Origin: Brachypterus glaber
Lineage: Eukaryota > Arthropoda > Insecta > Coleoptera > Kateretidae
Reading direction: 5' to 3'
Assembly (NCBI GenBank): GCA_958510825.1
Contig: OY294044.1
Span: forward strand, 101,036,893-101,100,892
DNA length: 64,000 nucleotides
Part shown: positions 1 through 11,448 of the stretch, piece after piece
How positions within the stretch are numbered: the first letter of the stretch is position 1
Layout: each line of letters opens with the position of its first letter
Translations under genes and position numbers: made by a program
Notes under the pieces: generated by a model
Database searches by the model: none
Seen by the model: only the letters and a program-made list of their open reading frames with translations
What the model was told of the DNA's origin: nothing

Positions 1-245
1 TTTTTAAATAAAAAAAGTGGAAATTTAAGTAAAGTTTTAACTTTAAGTCGAAACTTAAGTTAAAAATTCTAACTTAAACTCGGAATTTTTAAATTACTAT
101 AAAGTAAAATACTTACTGTGGGAATTTAGTAATAAAATATTATAAAGGCCTTTTCACGAGCCTAAAAAAATTAAGGTTAAAGTTTTGTTCATCTGTTAGT
201 TAGAGCTTGCAAAAAATTATTTTTTTATTTGTAGGGTTCTTAACG
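1..245. other. AT-rich spacer, no gene seen
   Basis: Low-complexity AT-rich DNA with repeated AAGTTTTAACTTAAG-like words. No open frame, RNA gene or repeat boundary is visible. Confidence 0.6.
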
Positions 246-430
246 CAGATCGAGCAGACCTCGGTGATGTAGTGCGGATAGCGTATGCTGAGGTCGTGGG
301 TTCGAATCTCGCCTGAGGCATGGATGTGTGGTAGTGTATTGCTATTGCAAATATTGCTATTGCTTACCACTTTGAACTACATATAGATAGTCCACAACCG
401 ACACGGTTAAATGCGGTTTACCTACCGAAA
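246..430 (+). repeat. SINE-like element with tRNA-derived head (candidate)
   Basis: At 265-322 there is a tRNA-like stretch with a weak pol III A box (TGTAGTGCGGATAGCG) and a good B box (GGGTTCGAATCTC), ending in CTGAGGCA. A body with repeated TTGCTATTGC words follows. The acceptor arms do not pair well and the anticodon arm is not intact, so this is not a functional tRNA. A tRNA-derived SINE is the simplest reading. The 3' end is uncertain because no clear tail or target duplication is visible. Confidence 0.35.
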
Positions 431-1605
431 GATACAAACGTGCAACCTAAAAAAAACAGATCCGGGCAACTGTTTTTTGCCAAAAACGTTCTCGTCTCCT
501 AATAATATAATAACATATTATGTGACGACAGAAAAGTCACATTAAGGAACTATAAACCTTAGTAAATAATATACTATTTGGCTTTACCTGATGTTCTCAC
601 GTTAAAACCCGCCAGTCTGTTAATTTAAATTCATACATTTAAAAATAGCCCGGGGAATGTGGAACAACATACGGTGTTTGGCCCTAACCTTGCCCAATTC
701 ACTTTCATTTGTTTGTCTGGATATTTTGCGATGCAGCGGGCCTACCAAACTGCATGTGCAACGGAAACGGGTTGATGTTCATTTTTTTTTGTTGGCTTTA
801 TCGTAGTTTGCGTTGAGTGTACGTGATTATTTTCGGTACAGCACTCACAAAATACTTCACTTTAGAAACAATGTCTTTCGACAGAAATAGTATACAGTAT
901 TATATTATTTATTTCCTTTTTAATGGTACTACAGTACCATAAAAACACTATAGTATGGTATTATTCACGCTAGAAAATGTTTCTCAAGTGACTAGTATTA
1001 AGGAATCCTTTTATTTGGTTTGGTAGAAATAATAGCAAATGGTTCCAGTATACAGTGGGATACCAAAAAAATTTCGTCCAGTTTTCAACTGCCTCAAGGA
1101 GCAAAACTAATAAAGTGTATATTTTTCCACTTGTTCTTTTAGACATTAACTTCTAAACCTAGGTGGTTGATGATTTTTTGGTCATCATCTACTTTTGACA
1201 CAGGGCGTAAATTTACCAAGAACGTAAACTTTTTACGTTGCCTCACCCAAAATAAAAAAAAACACGGCCTGGCCTTAATCCCCTGATTTTTTTTAACAAT
1301 TTTTTACGACCGAAAAAACCCCGTGTCTAAAACTATGCCGTAAGCACTGATTCTTTAAAAATTAACCACAAAAAACAAACTCTTAAAAACTTTAGAGGTT
1401 TTTAGATAATTTTCCAAACCTAATATAACTTATAGGTATATTAATTTTATCAAAAAAATGTTTTTCGAAAGTAAATTTTCAAGAACCTTATTTTTATTAT
1501 TATTATTTTATTTACTCTGCCCTTGCAAAAAAATAACCTTCACTAAAAAGACGAGATATAATTTCTTATACATTTTATGTCGGAGTTAGAATGCCCTAAT
1601 ATACC
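431..1605. other. Gene-free stretch, nothing recognised
   Basis: No frame above about 60 codons and no clear repeat. A less AT-rich patch lies at 640-850. A short ATG frame at about 871 has 23 codons and is not supported. AATAGTATA words near 565 and 885 resemble the arms of palindromic elements elsewhere in the window but have no partner here. Confidence 0.5.
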
Positions 1606-1810
1606 GTGCGATTATAAAGTGCCGAACATTTTTTAATGCAAAACTGGCATTAGCGATGAGTAAAATGCAAGAAAGCTGTGTGCGTTTTACTGGCCACCGA
1701 GCTGTTGTACATAGCAATCACATGGGCTTGTCGCGCACAACTCTAACAGAGGCGCGGCTTCAAACGAAGAGTATTTTCTTTTCAAACTGTTCGGCACTTT
1801 ATAATCGCAC
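1606..1810. mobile_element. Palindromic MITE-like element
   Basis: Perfect 23-bp inverted arms occupy 1606-1628 and 1788-1810 (outer end GTGCGATTATAAAGTG). The interior of about 160 bp is partly self-complementary. The 82-codon frame inside it is a by-product of the element and resembles no known protein. The superfamily is unknown and no target duplication is obvious. Confidence 0.65.
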
Positions 1811-2099
1811 TATATATTGTAATGTAAGGTTTTTTGTCTGTCACATTAAGGTACTCTACTTAAAATTAACTCCTCGAAATAGGTATCCTTTTTATAAATT
1901 TTAAGTCGTAGCTATTAACTTTTTAATTTCTCAAGTATGGTGAAAAAAAAAACTAAACACTTTGAGCTAGCGACTTTAAATTTGGCACGCAAATGTATTT
2001 TTATATTACCTTGGACAAGTTTTTATTTCAGAAAAATAGGTTGGGGAGAAGGATGTAAAAGGTGGAGTTAATTATTATTTTGTTCGTAATTCTTTTATT

Positions 2100-2757
2100 A
2101 TCTAAAATAGAAGAAGTATTTGGAAACCACATAAAAGGTAAAATAAAATTACACAAAAAAAGTTATTATTTTTTTTCAGCTCCCCCCTTTTCCCCAAAAT
2201 CTAAAAAAATGTTTCTATAGATAACTTTTTTTATTATTTACAATGGAAGAAAAATTTAAAAACCATCTAAAAGGTAGAATAAAATTACACAAAAAAAGTA
2301 ATTATCATTTATTTCCAGTCCACACCACCCCCAAAATGTAAAAAATTGTTTCTGGACATAACTTTTTTAGTATTCAAGAAGTATTTAAAAACCAACTAAA
2401 ATAAAAAAAATCATGACTCCCCTGCCCAAAATATTGAAAATTATTCCTGGATATAAGTTTTTTTATGAATAAGTATTCTCTCTCATTCGAGACCGATTTT
2501 TATAATTAAAATAAAAAATAATCTTAGGTCATTAATTTATATTACTTTAGCTTTATAGATTAAAATTAGTGTATTTAAAAACCAACTAAAAAAATCATGA
2601 CACCCCTGCCCCAAAATATTGAAAATTATTCCTGGATATTAGTTTTTTTATGAGAAAGTATTCTCGCTCATTCGAGACGGATTTTTATATTTAAAATAAA
2701 AATAATCTTAGGTCATTAATTTATATTACTTTAGCTTTATACATTAAAATTAGTGCA
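2100..2757. repeat. Tandem repeat block, period about 190 bp plus degenerate copies
   Basis: The segment starting GTATTTAAAAACCAAC at 2381 recurs at 2571, giving two copies of about 190 bp, each containing CCTGCCC, TCATTCGAGAC and TCTTAGGTCATTAATTTA words. More degenerate copies of the first half (AAATTACACAAAAAAAGT followed by a C-rich patch) occur at 2140-2260 and 2275-2375. Confidence 0.7.
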
Positions 2758-3110
2758 GGTTTCACAATTAGTCATAATTTGTTAATTAGTTGTGCAAAGA
2801 AAACTGAAAGTAAATCCGAATCTTAACCTACGCCAACTTTGAAAACAAAGACCCCCTAAAATGCTGAATGCATTCGTGCTATCGAAAGTGAAACTGCATA
2901 TTGTACTCTACACGACAGAGTGCAATAAGTGATTTTTTTGCAAAACCGGATAGAACCTTGAACATTTTGAGGCTTTTCAATAAATAAAATCACTTTATTT
3001 CAAAAATAACAGAACGAATATTCAGAGGCATGATCTACATAGACGCCTGTGAACATGAAATACATCCGAAAAGAGAATAAACATATAATTTTTACAAATA
3101 TTAAAAATAT

Positions 3111-3172
3111 CAATAAATAAATAAATAAAATTAAAGACTAAGTAGCTTCGTATATGTAAAGTACAAAGGATC
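3111..3172 (-). repeat. 3' tail of a LINE relic
   Basis: On the minus strand a (TTTA)n tail at about 3111-3130 follows the stop codon of the non-LTR relic at 3173-3506. Short simple-repeat tails are usual for Jockey/CR1-type retrotransposons. The remaining sequence between 2758 and 3110 shows nothing recognisable. Confidence 0.45.
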
Positions 3173-3506
3173 TTACCCTGCAATATTATCGAAATATTCA
3201 GAGATATTGTAAGGCTCTAAGTTAATTAAAAATGTTAAGAGTTTTTTATAAATGTTAAAATTTGTTATTGACTTTAATTCATTAGGTAATTTGTTAAAAA
3301 CCGCTATACTCGAATAAAATTATCCTTTTTTAAATTGAACCAGTCTGTGCCTAGGAAAATTAAAATTCAAATTTCTACTACAAACACCTTTTAAATTTTG
3401 AAACAAAGATTTATTTTTAAACAAAAAAATTAACAACTCGTATTTATACAAACCTGTCAATGTTAAGATGCTGTTATGTCTCTGGATATTCGTTCTCTTA
3501 TTTTTG
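3173..3506 (-). pseudogene. Non-LTR retrotransposon ORF2 C-terminus (Jockey/CR1-like), degenerate
   Basis: The minus-strand translation gives the extreme C-terminus of a LINE reverse transcriptase protein. It contains SILTLTGLYKYELLIFLFKN, then a PRHRL motif, then FYSSIAVFNKLPNELKS, ending NISEYFDNIAG before TAA at 3175-3173. The order of 'LYKYE', 'PRHRL', 'FNKLP' and a final F/Y-rich block is typical of the post-RT region of Jockey/CR1/L2-type elements. A stop codon interrupts the frame between PRHRL and FYSS, and everything upstream is missing, so the copy is 5'-truncated and dead. The clade is inferred from motif shape only. Confidence 0.6.
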
Positions 3507-3636
3507 GAATAGAGTGATTTATATTTATTTATTTATTCAATATAAAAAATAAATAATTTTATTTCTCGCGAACCGCTAATCTGATTTTGATTATTCCTTT
3601 TTTGAAATGGAGGTTTGTCCCCCAGTACTAACACGA

Positions 3637-3674
3637 CCGTTAGTAGTTAGTTAGTAGTTAGTTAGTAGTTAGTG
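3637..3674. repeat. Short tandem repeat, 11-bp unit
   Basis: Three to four copies of AGTTAGTTAGT in a row. Confidence 0.85.
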
Positions 3675-3814
3675 CCAACCTGTTGTCTATAACAATGGTT
3701 GGGAAGTGACAATCAGCTGATTATACATATCTGCTGTCAGAAAATTAGTAGTAAAATTGACAAACTAATTTTAAGATAATTTTTGCGTTTTTTCGATTTT
3801 TAGATGTTAGGTCG

Positions 3815-3920
3815 TATGAAAAATAGTATACGCACCTCGACGCAAACCATTTCAGTGTACATCGAGTGCACTAAAAACTAGGTTAGCGTACTCGGTGCGT
3901 AATATACTATTTTTATTCAT
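3815..3920. repeat. Palindrome with AATAGTATA arms
   Basis: The left arm ATGAAAAATAGTATACGCAC and the right-arm complement ATGAATAAAAATAGTATATT form an imperfect hairpin with CG-containing inner arms (CGCACC, GGTGCG). The architecture matches the palindromes at 34093 and 51679. Confidence 0.6.
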
Positions 3921-3940
3921 ATTTTGGTTTAGAGCATATA

Positions 3941-4403
3941 CAGGGTTATTCAGAAATAAGTTCGAGAAATTTATGAGGTGATTCTACATTAAAAAATATG
4001 AAAAAAAAGATTGGTCCGGAAATGGGTCCTAAGGGAGCTACGGCTCTTTAAAATTGTAATAAAAATAAGGTTTTTAATTAATAACTCTTGTAGCTAGAGC
4101 GAAGAGTTCTGGCATGTAGTATTAATAAGGGCAATAAGTTTATGTTAATTTATTTTTTTGAATTTATCCAGAGGCGTGCCTAGTCGGACAAAATATGTGA
4201 GGTTTAACACATTTTTGTCCCAAACTTCTTTATGTGTATTTTTTCGGATTTTTTTTGTAAAAAAATATAGATTCCTTGAGTAAAAATACATATAGTGTAA
4301 CACTGTAGGAGCAACCGGACCAACCTTTATAGGAACTTTTTTTCATATTTTTTAACGTAGAATCACTTCTTAAATTTCTCAAACTTATTTCTGAATAACC
4401 CTG
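3941..4403. mobile_element. TA-flanked inverted-repeat element
   Basis: Terminal inverted repeats of about 80-90 bp begin CAGGGTTATTCAGAAATAAG and are flanked by TA on both sides (3939-3940, 4404-4405). The 463-bp body has no transposase frame. TA duplication with a CAG start suggests mobilisation by a Tc1/mariner-type transposase (inference). A diverged relative of the body lies at about 62840-63400. Confidence 0.75.
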
Positions 4404-5488
4404 TATATACAGGGTTTCAAAAGTGAAAAGTTTTTCCAGAAATTTTTAATCAAAAATAAATGCTTTAAAATGCTTTAAAATCGAATACTATAAACAAATT
4501 AATCAATGTATTTTATTAACCATCATTAATTAAAAGACCATGAAAGTCTCTATTTAGAAAAAATCGTTTGACGTTTTTCAAATTTATGGTGAAAATTTCT
4601 CAAATTTAGTGTTTAAGGGACATATTTTTTAAATGCTTTTTTAGCGTTTGTCATAGTTATGGTGATTTGTAAAATTTAGTGTTTTAGGGTTAACTTTGTC
4701 GGATCATCGGCACCTGATGGAATGTTTTGATCATTTTAAAATTTTGCACATAATTCTGTCTCCTTAAAAGGACAAAATTAAGATTTCAATGCGGTTAAAT
4801 TTTCCACTGATACAAAAAGTACAGTCCATTTTCAAGGTTTTTTTACGATTTTTGCGTAAATTCACGATTTTAGGGGTCCAATTGGGACTCTTAGAGAAGT
4901 TTGATCACCCTCATATTTTCAGGATGTTCTAGATACACCAGAATGAAAATTTCAAAACAATAAAAGGTCCACCCTAATGTGATATGACCGCCCTTGCTCT
5001 CTGACACAGTCTTAAGACTGAAGAGACGAGGCGGATAAAATATCGTTTTTTTTTGGGAAAACTTTTTTTACCATAAATTTTAACTCCTTAGGGCCGTTCG
5101 AAATTAAAAAATCGAAAATCTTTCTGTATACGATACTCTGACACATTTCCTTCGAGCTACAAGGATTTCCATTTCGGTTGTCGAATTTAACGAGGCGAAG
5201 CCCCCTTCTGCGCCCCGCTTCGGCCTCGTCGCTCGCAGACAGCTTAGGGTCAATGTATTCCACAAAAGACGAGTTTTTGGTCGCATTGTGATGCGTGAAA
5301 ATGAAAAGAGGGCGAAACACGATGCATTTTTGGCAATGAAGTCTGGCTTGGGATAGGTTATAGTCCCACAGTGGCGTAGATGTAAAAAAAAAACAAAACA
5401 TATTTGAATTTGAATAATTTTTTTTATTTTAAATAGTTGTCCTGGATCTACACTAAATTTTCATATATAATTACACAAGAGGCTGAGA
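4404..5488. other. Gene-free stretch with one unexplained small frame
   Basis: Mostly AT-rich. A minus-strand ATG frame of 129 codons at 5012-5401 crosses a GC-rich patch (about 5190-5240), has an Arg/Glu-rich middle and no recognisable domain. I regard it as probably non-coding. Direct words such as AATGCTTTAAAATGCTTTAAA occur near 4460. Confidence 0.5.
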
Positions 5489-5622
5489 ATTATGCGGGAA
5501 AAATTTGCTGTTTTCATGAAAATTTGCTGTCTGGAAATAATTACGACCGGGGCGTCACCCCTGCAGGGCATTTCCTTTGACAGCAAATTTGAATGAAAAG
5601 TGTAAATTTTTCCCGATAATTG
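5489..5622. repeat. Imperfect palindrome
   Basis: The left arm GCGGGAAAAATTTGCTG and its right-hand complement (ending TTTTTCCCGATAATT) pair over about 40 bp. A CG-rich loop (GACCGGGGCGTCACCCC) sits in the centre. Confidence 0.6.
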
Positions 5623-6552
5623 GAAGAATCATCTGTAATTCGGAAGATTATTTTTTAACGATTTATAATATGTCAAACCAACTTTTATATTTTTTCTATC
5701 GCAAATTGATATAAATTGTTTTATTACTTATCTTTTTACGGACATATTCTTTGATTTGGTTAATTCAAGTACATTCTTAACCGCTAAACTAAAACCTTTT
5801 TGTCTATTTTTAAATTGCAAATATTGAAAATTGCAAATATAGTTCTGTCAATAGTTTGGACTTTTACTGCAGTACTGACTAGCGCGTTACTGCCCTATGC
5901 TTGCAAGCATGTTCATAAAAGTCAACCTATAAAAACTGTCATTACATTTTATAAAAAGAATATTTTGACGTATTTTTTTGGTAAATAATTAATTAATAAC
6001 AATAATTATAAATAGTAATATATTCATATTTAATTATTAATTAGTTTTAGGTATGAAATCTTGTTTTAATAGAGAAATACTGAAAAACAAAATACTACAG
6101 TGATTCTCACTAGAATTTTCTACAGTAGAAAATTCCCAATAAAGCTATAATATGACTGGACAGAAATAAACACGTGGCCAGAAATATTGTTAAATGATGG
6201 GTTGATAAAAAAGTTAAAAAATAATCTATAGAAAATTTAAAGACAAAAATAAAAAATAATAATATTTAATTTTATTACGGAATAAATTTAAAACCAAAAA
6301 AAAGTTGTTTTGACGCCTACACCAAAATTTAAATCAGGCGAAAGCAACAAAATTTTAATCGTTTCATTTAAATCGATTTAAATATTAAAAAAAAAAAATA
6401 GACTTTAATTGAAATTTATAAAAAAAAACACCTGCACCGATTACCTAGGAGATTTGTTATTATTTATAAAAATGGGTTTAAAACCAAAAAAGAGGAAATA
6501 ATAATAAATTCAATCATCACCTTGTAATAAAATAATACCTATAATAAAGTAT
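5623..6552. other. AT-rich spacer, no gene seen
   Basis: A 62-codon plus-strand frame at 5800-5988 is hydrophobic but starts without supporting context and has no relative I recognise. Nothing else stands out. Confidence 0.5.
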
Positions 6553-6662
6553 AATAATTTTATATAAATTACCTTGAATTTAAATTAAATTTGGTTCAAC
6601 AGTCATTAATTAAAGGACAGCTGTCCACAGTAATTTTTTCAAGTCTATAAAAACCCAAAAAT
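6553..6662 (+). repeat. Dispersed direct repeat, copy 1
   Basis: About 110 bp beginning TTATATAAATTACCTTGAAT recurs at 9079-9189 with small differences. Family unknown. Confidence 0.65.
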
Positions 6663-6687
6663 AAATACGATGATAATAACGATGATA

Positions 6688-6772
6688 ATATACGCCATCA
6701 AAATGGGCAAGTATGAAATTTATTATACCATATATTATGAAGTACCTACCAGTTCATTTTGATGGCGTATAT
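6688..6772. repeat. Short palindrome with 18-bp perfect arms
   Basis: ATATACGCCATCAAAATG at 6688-6705 is the exact complement of 6755-6772, with a 49-nt AT-rich loop. Could be a very small MITE. Confidence 0.7.
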
Positions 6773-6846
6773 ACAGACAAAAGAGATCTCTTTTCAGCAA
6801 AAGCGTTGATTTCTTTATCATTTTGTTCTTAAAGTAAATGAAATTT

Positions 6847-7616
6847 ATTTTTTTCACTACTAGCTTTAGAACATAACATTATTTATCCAATACATACAGA
6901 TAATGAGACAATTACCAGCTTTATTTCAAATAGATAAACTCAATAATAACCCCCGCGTAGCTTTTACTTTATTGAGTGGATAATTATTTATTTTACCCAC
7001 TCAACGTCACTTGTCAAATTATTTTCTTGTAAATGTCATTAAAATTTTTAATAAAAATATGAATTCCTAAGCTATTTATTGGATAAAACCTTGTATGGCA
7101 CTCATGGGTAAACCGATATTGCCCTCTCGAAAATTAACCTGCTTGGCTGACGCCTCGCAGGTTAATTTTCTCATGGGCAATATCTTACTTTACCCACTAG
7201 TACCATAAATAACTATTATCATGATTTCAGACTGTGAAATCAATTTTCTTCACCTATAGCAATAACAATTTTTTCTCTCCTAGTAGGAGTAAATTTTATA
7301 AACTTAAAATTGTGCAATTTTTACTAATTAAACCCAAGAAAATAGCTTTAAATAACTTTTTATTTATTATATATATATTTAATTATAATTATTAACAATT
7401 AATTAAAAAGTCCAAACCAATAATTAGCTAAATATTATGAAAAAATTAAAAAAAAACTAAATTTTTTAAACGTCAGTACAAAGTATTTATTTGAGCAAAT
7501 GTCATTGATCAAGGCTACTTGGTTTTTATGAAAGTTTCAAGAAATATAATTTCTGTTAATAATTTATTTTATTATTTGAATAAAAATAGTTAAATAGTGC
7601 TAGTAGTGAAAAAACT
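6847..7616. mobile_element. Fam-C hairpin element inside a TIR-flanked repeat
   Basis: Outer ends TTTTTTCACTACTAGC (about 6847-6864) and its complement (7599-7614) form about 16-bp terminal inverted repeats. Inside, 7098-7202 is a strong hairpin whose arms carry ATGGGTAAACCGATATTGCC on the left and the pairing GGGCAATATC and TTTACCCACT segments on the right, with a CTGACGCCTCGCAG centre. An inverted copy of 6880-7215 lies at 36862-37210 and a third partial copy at 47672-47860. Confidence 0.65.
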
Positions 7617-9078
7617 AATATATAAACTACTGTAGAGAAGACTATTATAGCCTTGCACTCTTAAATCCCTTGCTGCTACACTTCTCTACCTTGGTATATA
7701 ATTACAGTACAAATCCTCACACATTGTTCAAAAAACGATCGCTATATTTTCTTGCAAAAAATGAGAAAGCAATATACTTCACTATAAAATCTAACTAAAA
7801 ACACGTTCACGTTGAATTCGCTTTAATCGGAGCGGTTTTTGCTCCTACCCTTTCGTCGTAGGTTTCTTACCATGTGTCAGTCTATAATTACAACGCCAAA
7901 TTCTCTTACATCAAAGCATTATTTTTGTAACTTAGGTTGGTACAGTAAAACGGGGGGTTAGGAACGAAATTGAACCTTTAAGAGCTACAACTTCTTTACT
8001 TTTTAGAGTAGGATTAAGGTTTTTCCGAGGATTTTTCCTTTAACTATATATTCTAAACCCCAATTTGAATAAGAATCTTGCCAAAAGCTTAATATATTTT
8101 TTTATGGATTGCTCCTAAACGTTTTTGAATGCATATTTTTATTTAAAAACTTCATGATGGGAATGGGAATATAAATATTATTTTTAAAAATGTTTTTGAT
8201 AATGTTAAACCCCATTTATACAATAAAAATGAATACCAGGTGATAAAAATAGAAGAATATGTTAATATACTATATTTAACATCAATGAATATGAATGAAT
8301 ATATAATTTATAATAAAATTTATAATTTTATTATTAAATATATAAATATAAAAATAAACAATCTCTTTTATAAAACTAAACAGGCAACTCTAGGACGGTA
8401 GGTTCTTAGCCCAAATGCTGTACGCATTTTTTAGAAACAGGATATAAACAAGTTAACAAGTAAGAAAAAGTTACATCCACTAAGTTTTAAATGCCATCTT
8501 CTTAACGATGTGTGTGCATCTATAAAGTATACTCCATCAACTATTGCATCCACTTCAAACTCCGCTATATCCTCATTATTTGGCCATACGAAAACTCATC
8601 CACAATCAATTAGACTAATTTTAATTTGCGAATATTCCTAAATAAGATATTGTTCGTAAAACTATAGAATTCTAGATGTAGGCACTCTTACGCATATGCA
8701 AACATTTTACCCAGAAACGTTCTTTTACACCTCTTTGTTCCGATACACCCCTTTTTACGGTACTTTACTTTACCTAGACAAAAAAAATTGAGAAACACAG
8801 AAATTATTATATTACTTTAAAATCGGCATAATTTGAGTATCATATTTATTTGGTTCAAAAAATCTGTTTTAATTTACTTTGTTTATAAGGGGGTACGAGG
8901 GGGCAGATATCTATAGATGCTTGGCGATGGCCTTAGAAAAAATCTCCGTTGTGGTAGGTACAAATATCTAGGTTAATGCATTACACTTTAATTTTAAATA
9001 TAACAAAATATGCATCCAACAAATAGAGGAAATATTAATAATTTCAATTATCTAGGGGTACTTTGTTATACATTAAAG
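7617..9078. other. Gene-free stretch, nothing recognised
   Basis: AT-rich with no open frame above 60 codons and no inverted or tandem repeat that I could verify. A somewhat less AT-rich patch lies at 7800-7870 and another at 8880-8960. Confidence 0.5.
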
Positions 9079-9189
9079 TAATTATTTTATATAAATTACC
9101 TTGAATTTAAATTAAATTTGGTTCAACGATCCTTTTAATTAACGGGCAGCTGCAGTCTGTGCATTTTTTAAGTCTCAAACCCAAAAATA
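9079..9189 (+). repeat. Dispersed direct repeat, copy 2
   Basis: Second copy of the repeat at 6553-6662, in the same orientation about 2.5 kb away. It has diverged in the CAGCTG-containing right part. Confidence 0.65.
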
Positions 9190-9303
9190 TTGGGGAAGGT
9201 TATGGACACACCAAATATATCGACATGCAAACGTTTAATTTTATACTCTTTACAGCACGTCGTGATTGAAGAGTATTATACAACTGTTTTGAAATTTTCA
9301 AAA

Positions 9304-9495
9304 TGTTGAATTATAGATAATTTTTTTACTGTATTAAAAAAATATTTTGCTTGGCCATTGGTTGAGTGCATTTTTCGTGTTACAAAATTTCGACACCGCA
9401 GGTCGAGGAATTTTGACGAAAAATGCACGAAAACAACTTCCTTAAGCAAAATGTTTTTTTTTATATACAGTAAAAAAATTATGTATAATTCAACA
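9304..9495. repeat. Palindromic element
   Basis: Arms beginning TGTTGAATTATAGATAATTT on the left pair with the complement ending at 9495. An inner pair, GTGCATTTTTCGTG and CGAAAAATGCAC, surrounds a CGACACCGCAGGTCG centre. The small overlapping frames here are by-products. Confidence 0.65.
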
Positions 9496-10387
9496 TGCAC
9501 AAATGGTATTTTGAAAGACTATTTCACAAACAAAATAAGGAAGTATATAATTTTACCATGTTTAATGTTGTTTCATATTTACATTAAAAATTTAAGAACT
9601 AAACAACAATATTATTTACAACTATAATTTTAATATTTAAATCTCAAATTAACCGCGCTTTTTAAAACCACGATGTTCACTTGTTCTCGAATGGTGCCAA
9701 GTCTAAACTTTGCTTGAGTAATATTTTATGCTTGAGATTATTCCAATAAAATAGTTGTTATCATATATTTTAGCATTTAAATAAAGATCATTACTGTCTT
9801 TGTTTAAAAAGTTTTCAATTGCAAGAAATGAAATAAAGGGTGTTTCCACCCGTAAAAAAAGAATTTGCGATCGAGTTCTAATAAATTTTGGCAACGCTGT
9901 ACTGGTACCAGCGCAGTCATTTGATGTTCTGATTTCCGTCATTTAAAAGAAGTAAATTATTTACTTCTTTACTGTAAATATATTTTTAATAAATAAATGT
10001 TTAAATTAGTTTTGAGTGGCCTGTTTTTAATACCAAGATTCAATTAAATAAATTAAAATTTATAAATATTAGTGATTTAAAGATTTTAAGATGGAAAGTG
10101 CATAAAATATAATATAATTAGGGTTTATACCTAGGATGTTTTGGTAATAAAATAAGCATTTATATTGCATATCAATAAAAATAAATCAACTAAAAACACA
10201 TTTTGCAAAAATATAACATTTATTAAGATGTCAGTAACTGTCAGTTTCTTGTTTCCATAGTAACCAAGTGATAATTGCACTTGTGCAAAAATTATCAGAT
10301 TCATTTGGATCTGATTGGTCAAGAAACTAAAAGTTTTGATTGGCCTATATATGGTTTGTGAAATAGTCAAATAGCCAAAATTTTATA
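9496..10387. other. AT-rich spacer
   Basis: No supported gene. A small perfect hairpin, AGAAGTAAAT followed by its complement, lies at about 9948-9972. Minus-strand 79-codon frames at 9703-9942 and 10131-10370 have no recognisable domain. Confidence 0.5.
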
Positions 10388-10642
10388 CACTAAAAAAACG
10401 ATCAAAACGATCTGGTTGGGGAAAATAGATCAGTGGTTAAATACGGACAAACTATTTTTCTGGTTGCTAAATCACAACTTGTTGTGGTTTTCAGAAACAA
10501 AAATAATAGTTTAAGGATCTAGCAAGCGCAACAATTTATCTTGTTTTCCTTACCAGACTCTGGTTACAGCAACCAGAAAAATATCATATCATAGTTTCGT
10601 ATTTCTATAAATTTGGTTACCCAACCAGATCTTTTTCTAGTG
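10388..10642. mobile_element. TA-flanked MITE (CACTA...GATCTGGTTGGG family)
   Basis: Inverted ends start CACTAAAAAAACGATC on the left and CACTAGAAAAAGATC on the complement of the right, both continuing CTGGTTGGG, and are flanked by TA (10386-10387, 10643-10644). Length is 255 bp and it is non-coding. The TA flank suggests a Tc1/mariner-type source. The CACTA start alone is not evidence for En/Spm because the flank is TA rather than a 3-bp duplication. Confidence 0.7.
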
Positions 10643-11024
10643 TATACAATTAGTTTTCATCTAATTTTGAACAACTTTAAAAAAATCTGTGTGTATGTTC
10701 GAATGTCTGTTCGTTCTCGTGTCACGTTATTTTGTGCTCAAGAAAATTCGAGAACGGAATGCCCGATTAATGAAATTGTTACGAAAAATTAGGTTCTATA
10801 AAAAAAGACCCTGTTGAAAAAAATCATCTCTTTAAAAATAAAAAAATATATACGCAGGGCGCAACTAAATAAATATAAGAAAATGTCTGACAACATTTTT
10901 GAAAAAAATCCATCCATAACCAAAAAAGTCACTTTTCAAAAATCTTTAAAATATGGAGGAATTTCTTAAAATGTATAGTGTACTCTAATTAATACTGTAT
11001 AAATCATATTTTAAGAAGTATCTA

Positions 11025-11110
11025 TATCTATACTATCGACAGTGAAGAGTATATATGGAATGCGAAGCCTACATATCTTCACGGCTTGTTTTTTTTTTTT
11101 ATATCGTACC
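11025..11110 (-). mobile_element. Fam-A element end
   Basis: On the minus strand this reads AAACAAGCCGTGAAGATATG followed by a CGCATTCC word, the 5' terminus of the dispersed fam-A repeat. The region 10643-11024 holds fam-A-like words (TTCGTTCTCGTGTCAC) but no 3' terminus, so the copy is incomplete. Confidence 0.6.
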
Positions 11111-11448
11111 ATAAGGTGGATGTAAATGAGGACAGATGCAGCTTGAAATTGAAAATATAAAATTTAAATATTATGCATGATTATGCACAACTGGCCCTAA
11201 TAACTAATTTGGATATCCGAAAATCTAGATTGCCAATTTGGGCCATTTAAAATGGCTCATTTTTGCTCGAAAACTTTATTAATGAACTGCTAACTGAAAG
11301 GCATTTATCAAAATGTTAGTTTATAGCAGGCGCAATTACTATAGACGATTGTGCCTCTCACTTGCACGCATCCTGCGTTACGTAGGTTAAAGCGTAAAGT
11401 TGAGAGCGCGCTCGGCTATAGTGAAAATAATTACTATATAATAATAGT
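11111..11448. other. Spacer with a weak hairpin
   Basis: 11345-11415 contains GTGCCTCTCAC opposite GTTGAGAGCGC. A related hairpin occurs at about 52440-52510. No gene. Confidence 0.4.

Noticed and set aside
246..330. Functional tRNA gene
   Set aside because: B box present, but acceptor and anticodon stems do not pair. Better explained as a SINE head.
640..900. Promoter and first exon of a gene (ATG at about 871)
   Set aside because: The frame closes after 23 codons and no convincing core promoter or splice donor follows.
5014..5035. Second hammerhead-like CTGAAGA motif
   Set aside because: CTGAAGAGACGAGG is not followed by a stem and GAAA in the required spacing.
5012..5401. 129-codon minus-strand frame
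   Set aside because: No domain, signal or relative recognised. Composition follows a GC-rich patch and the flanks are repeats.
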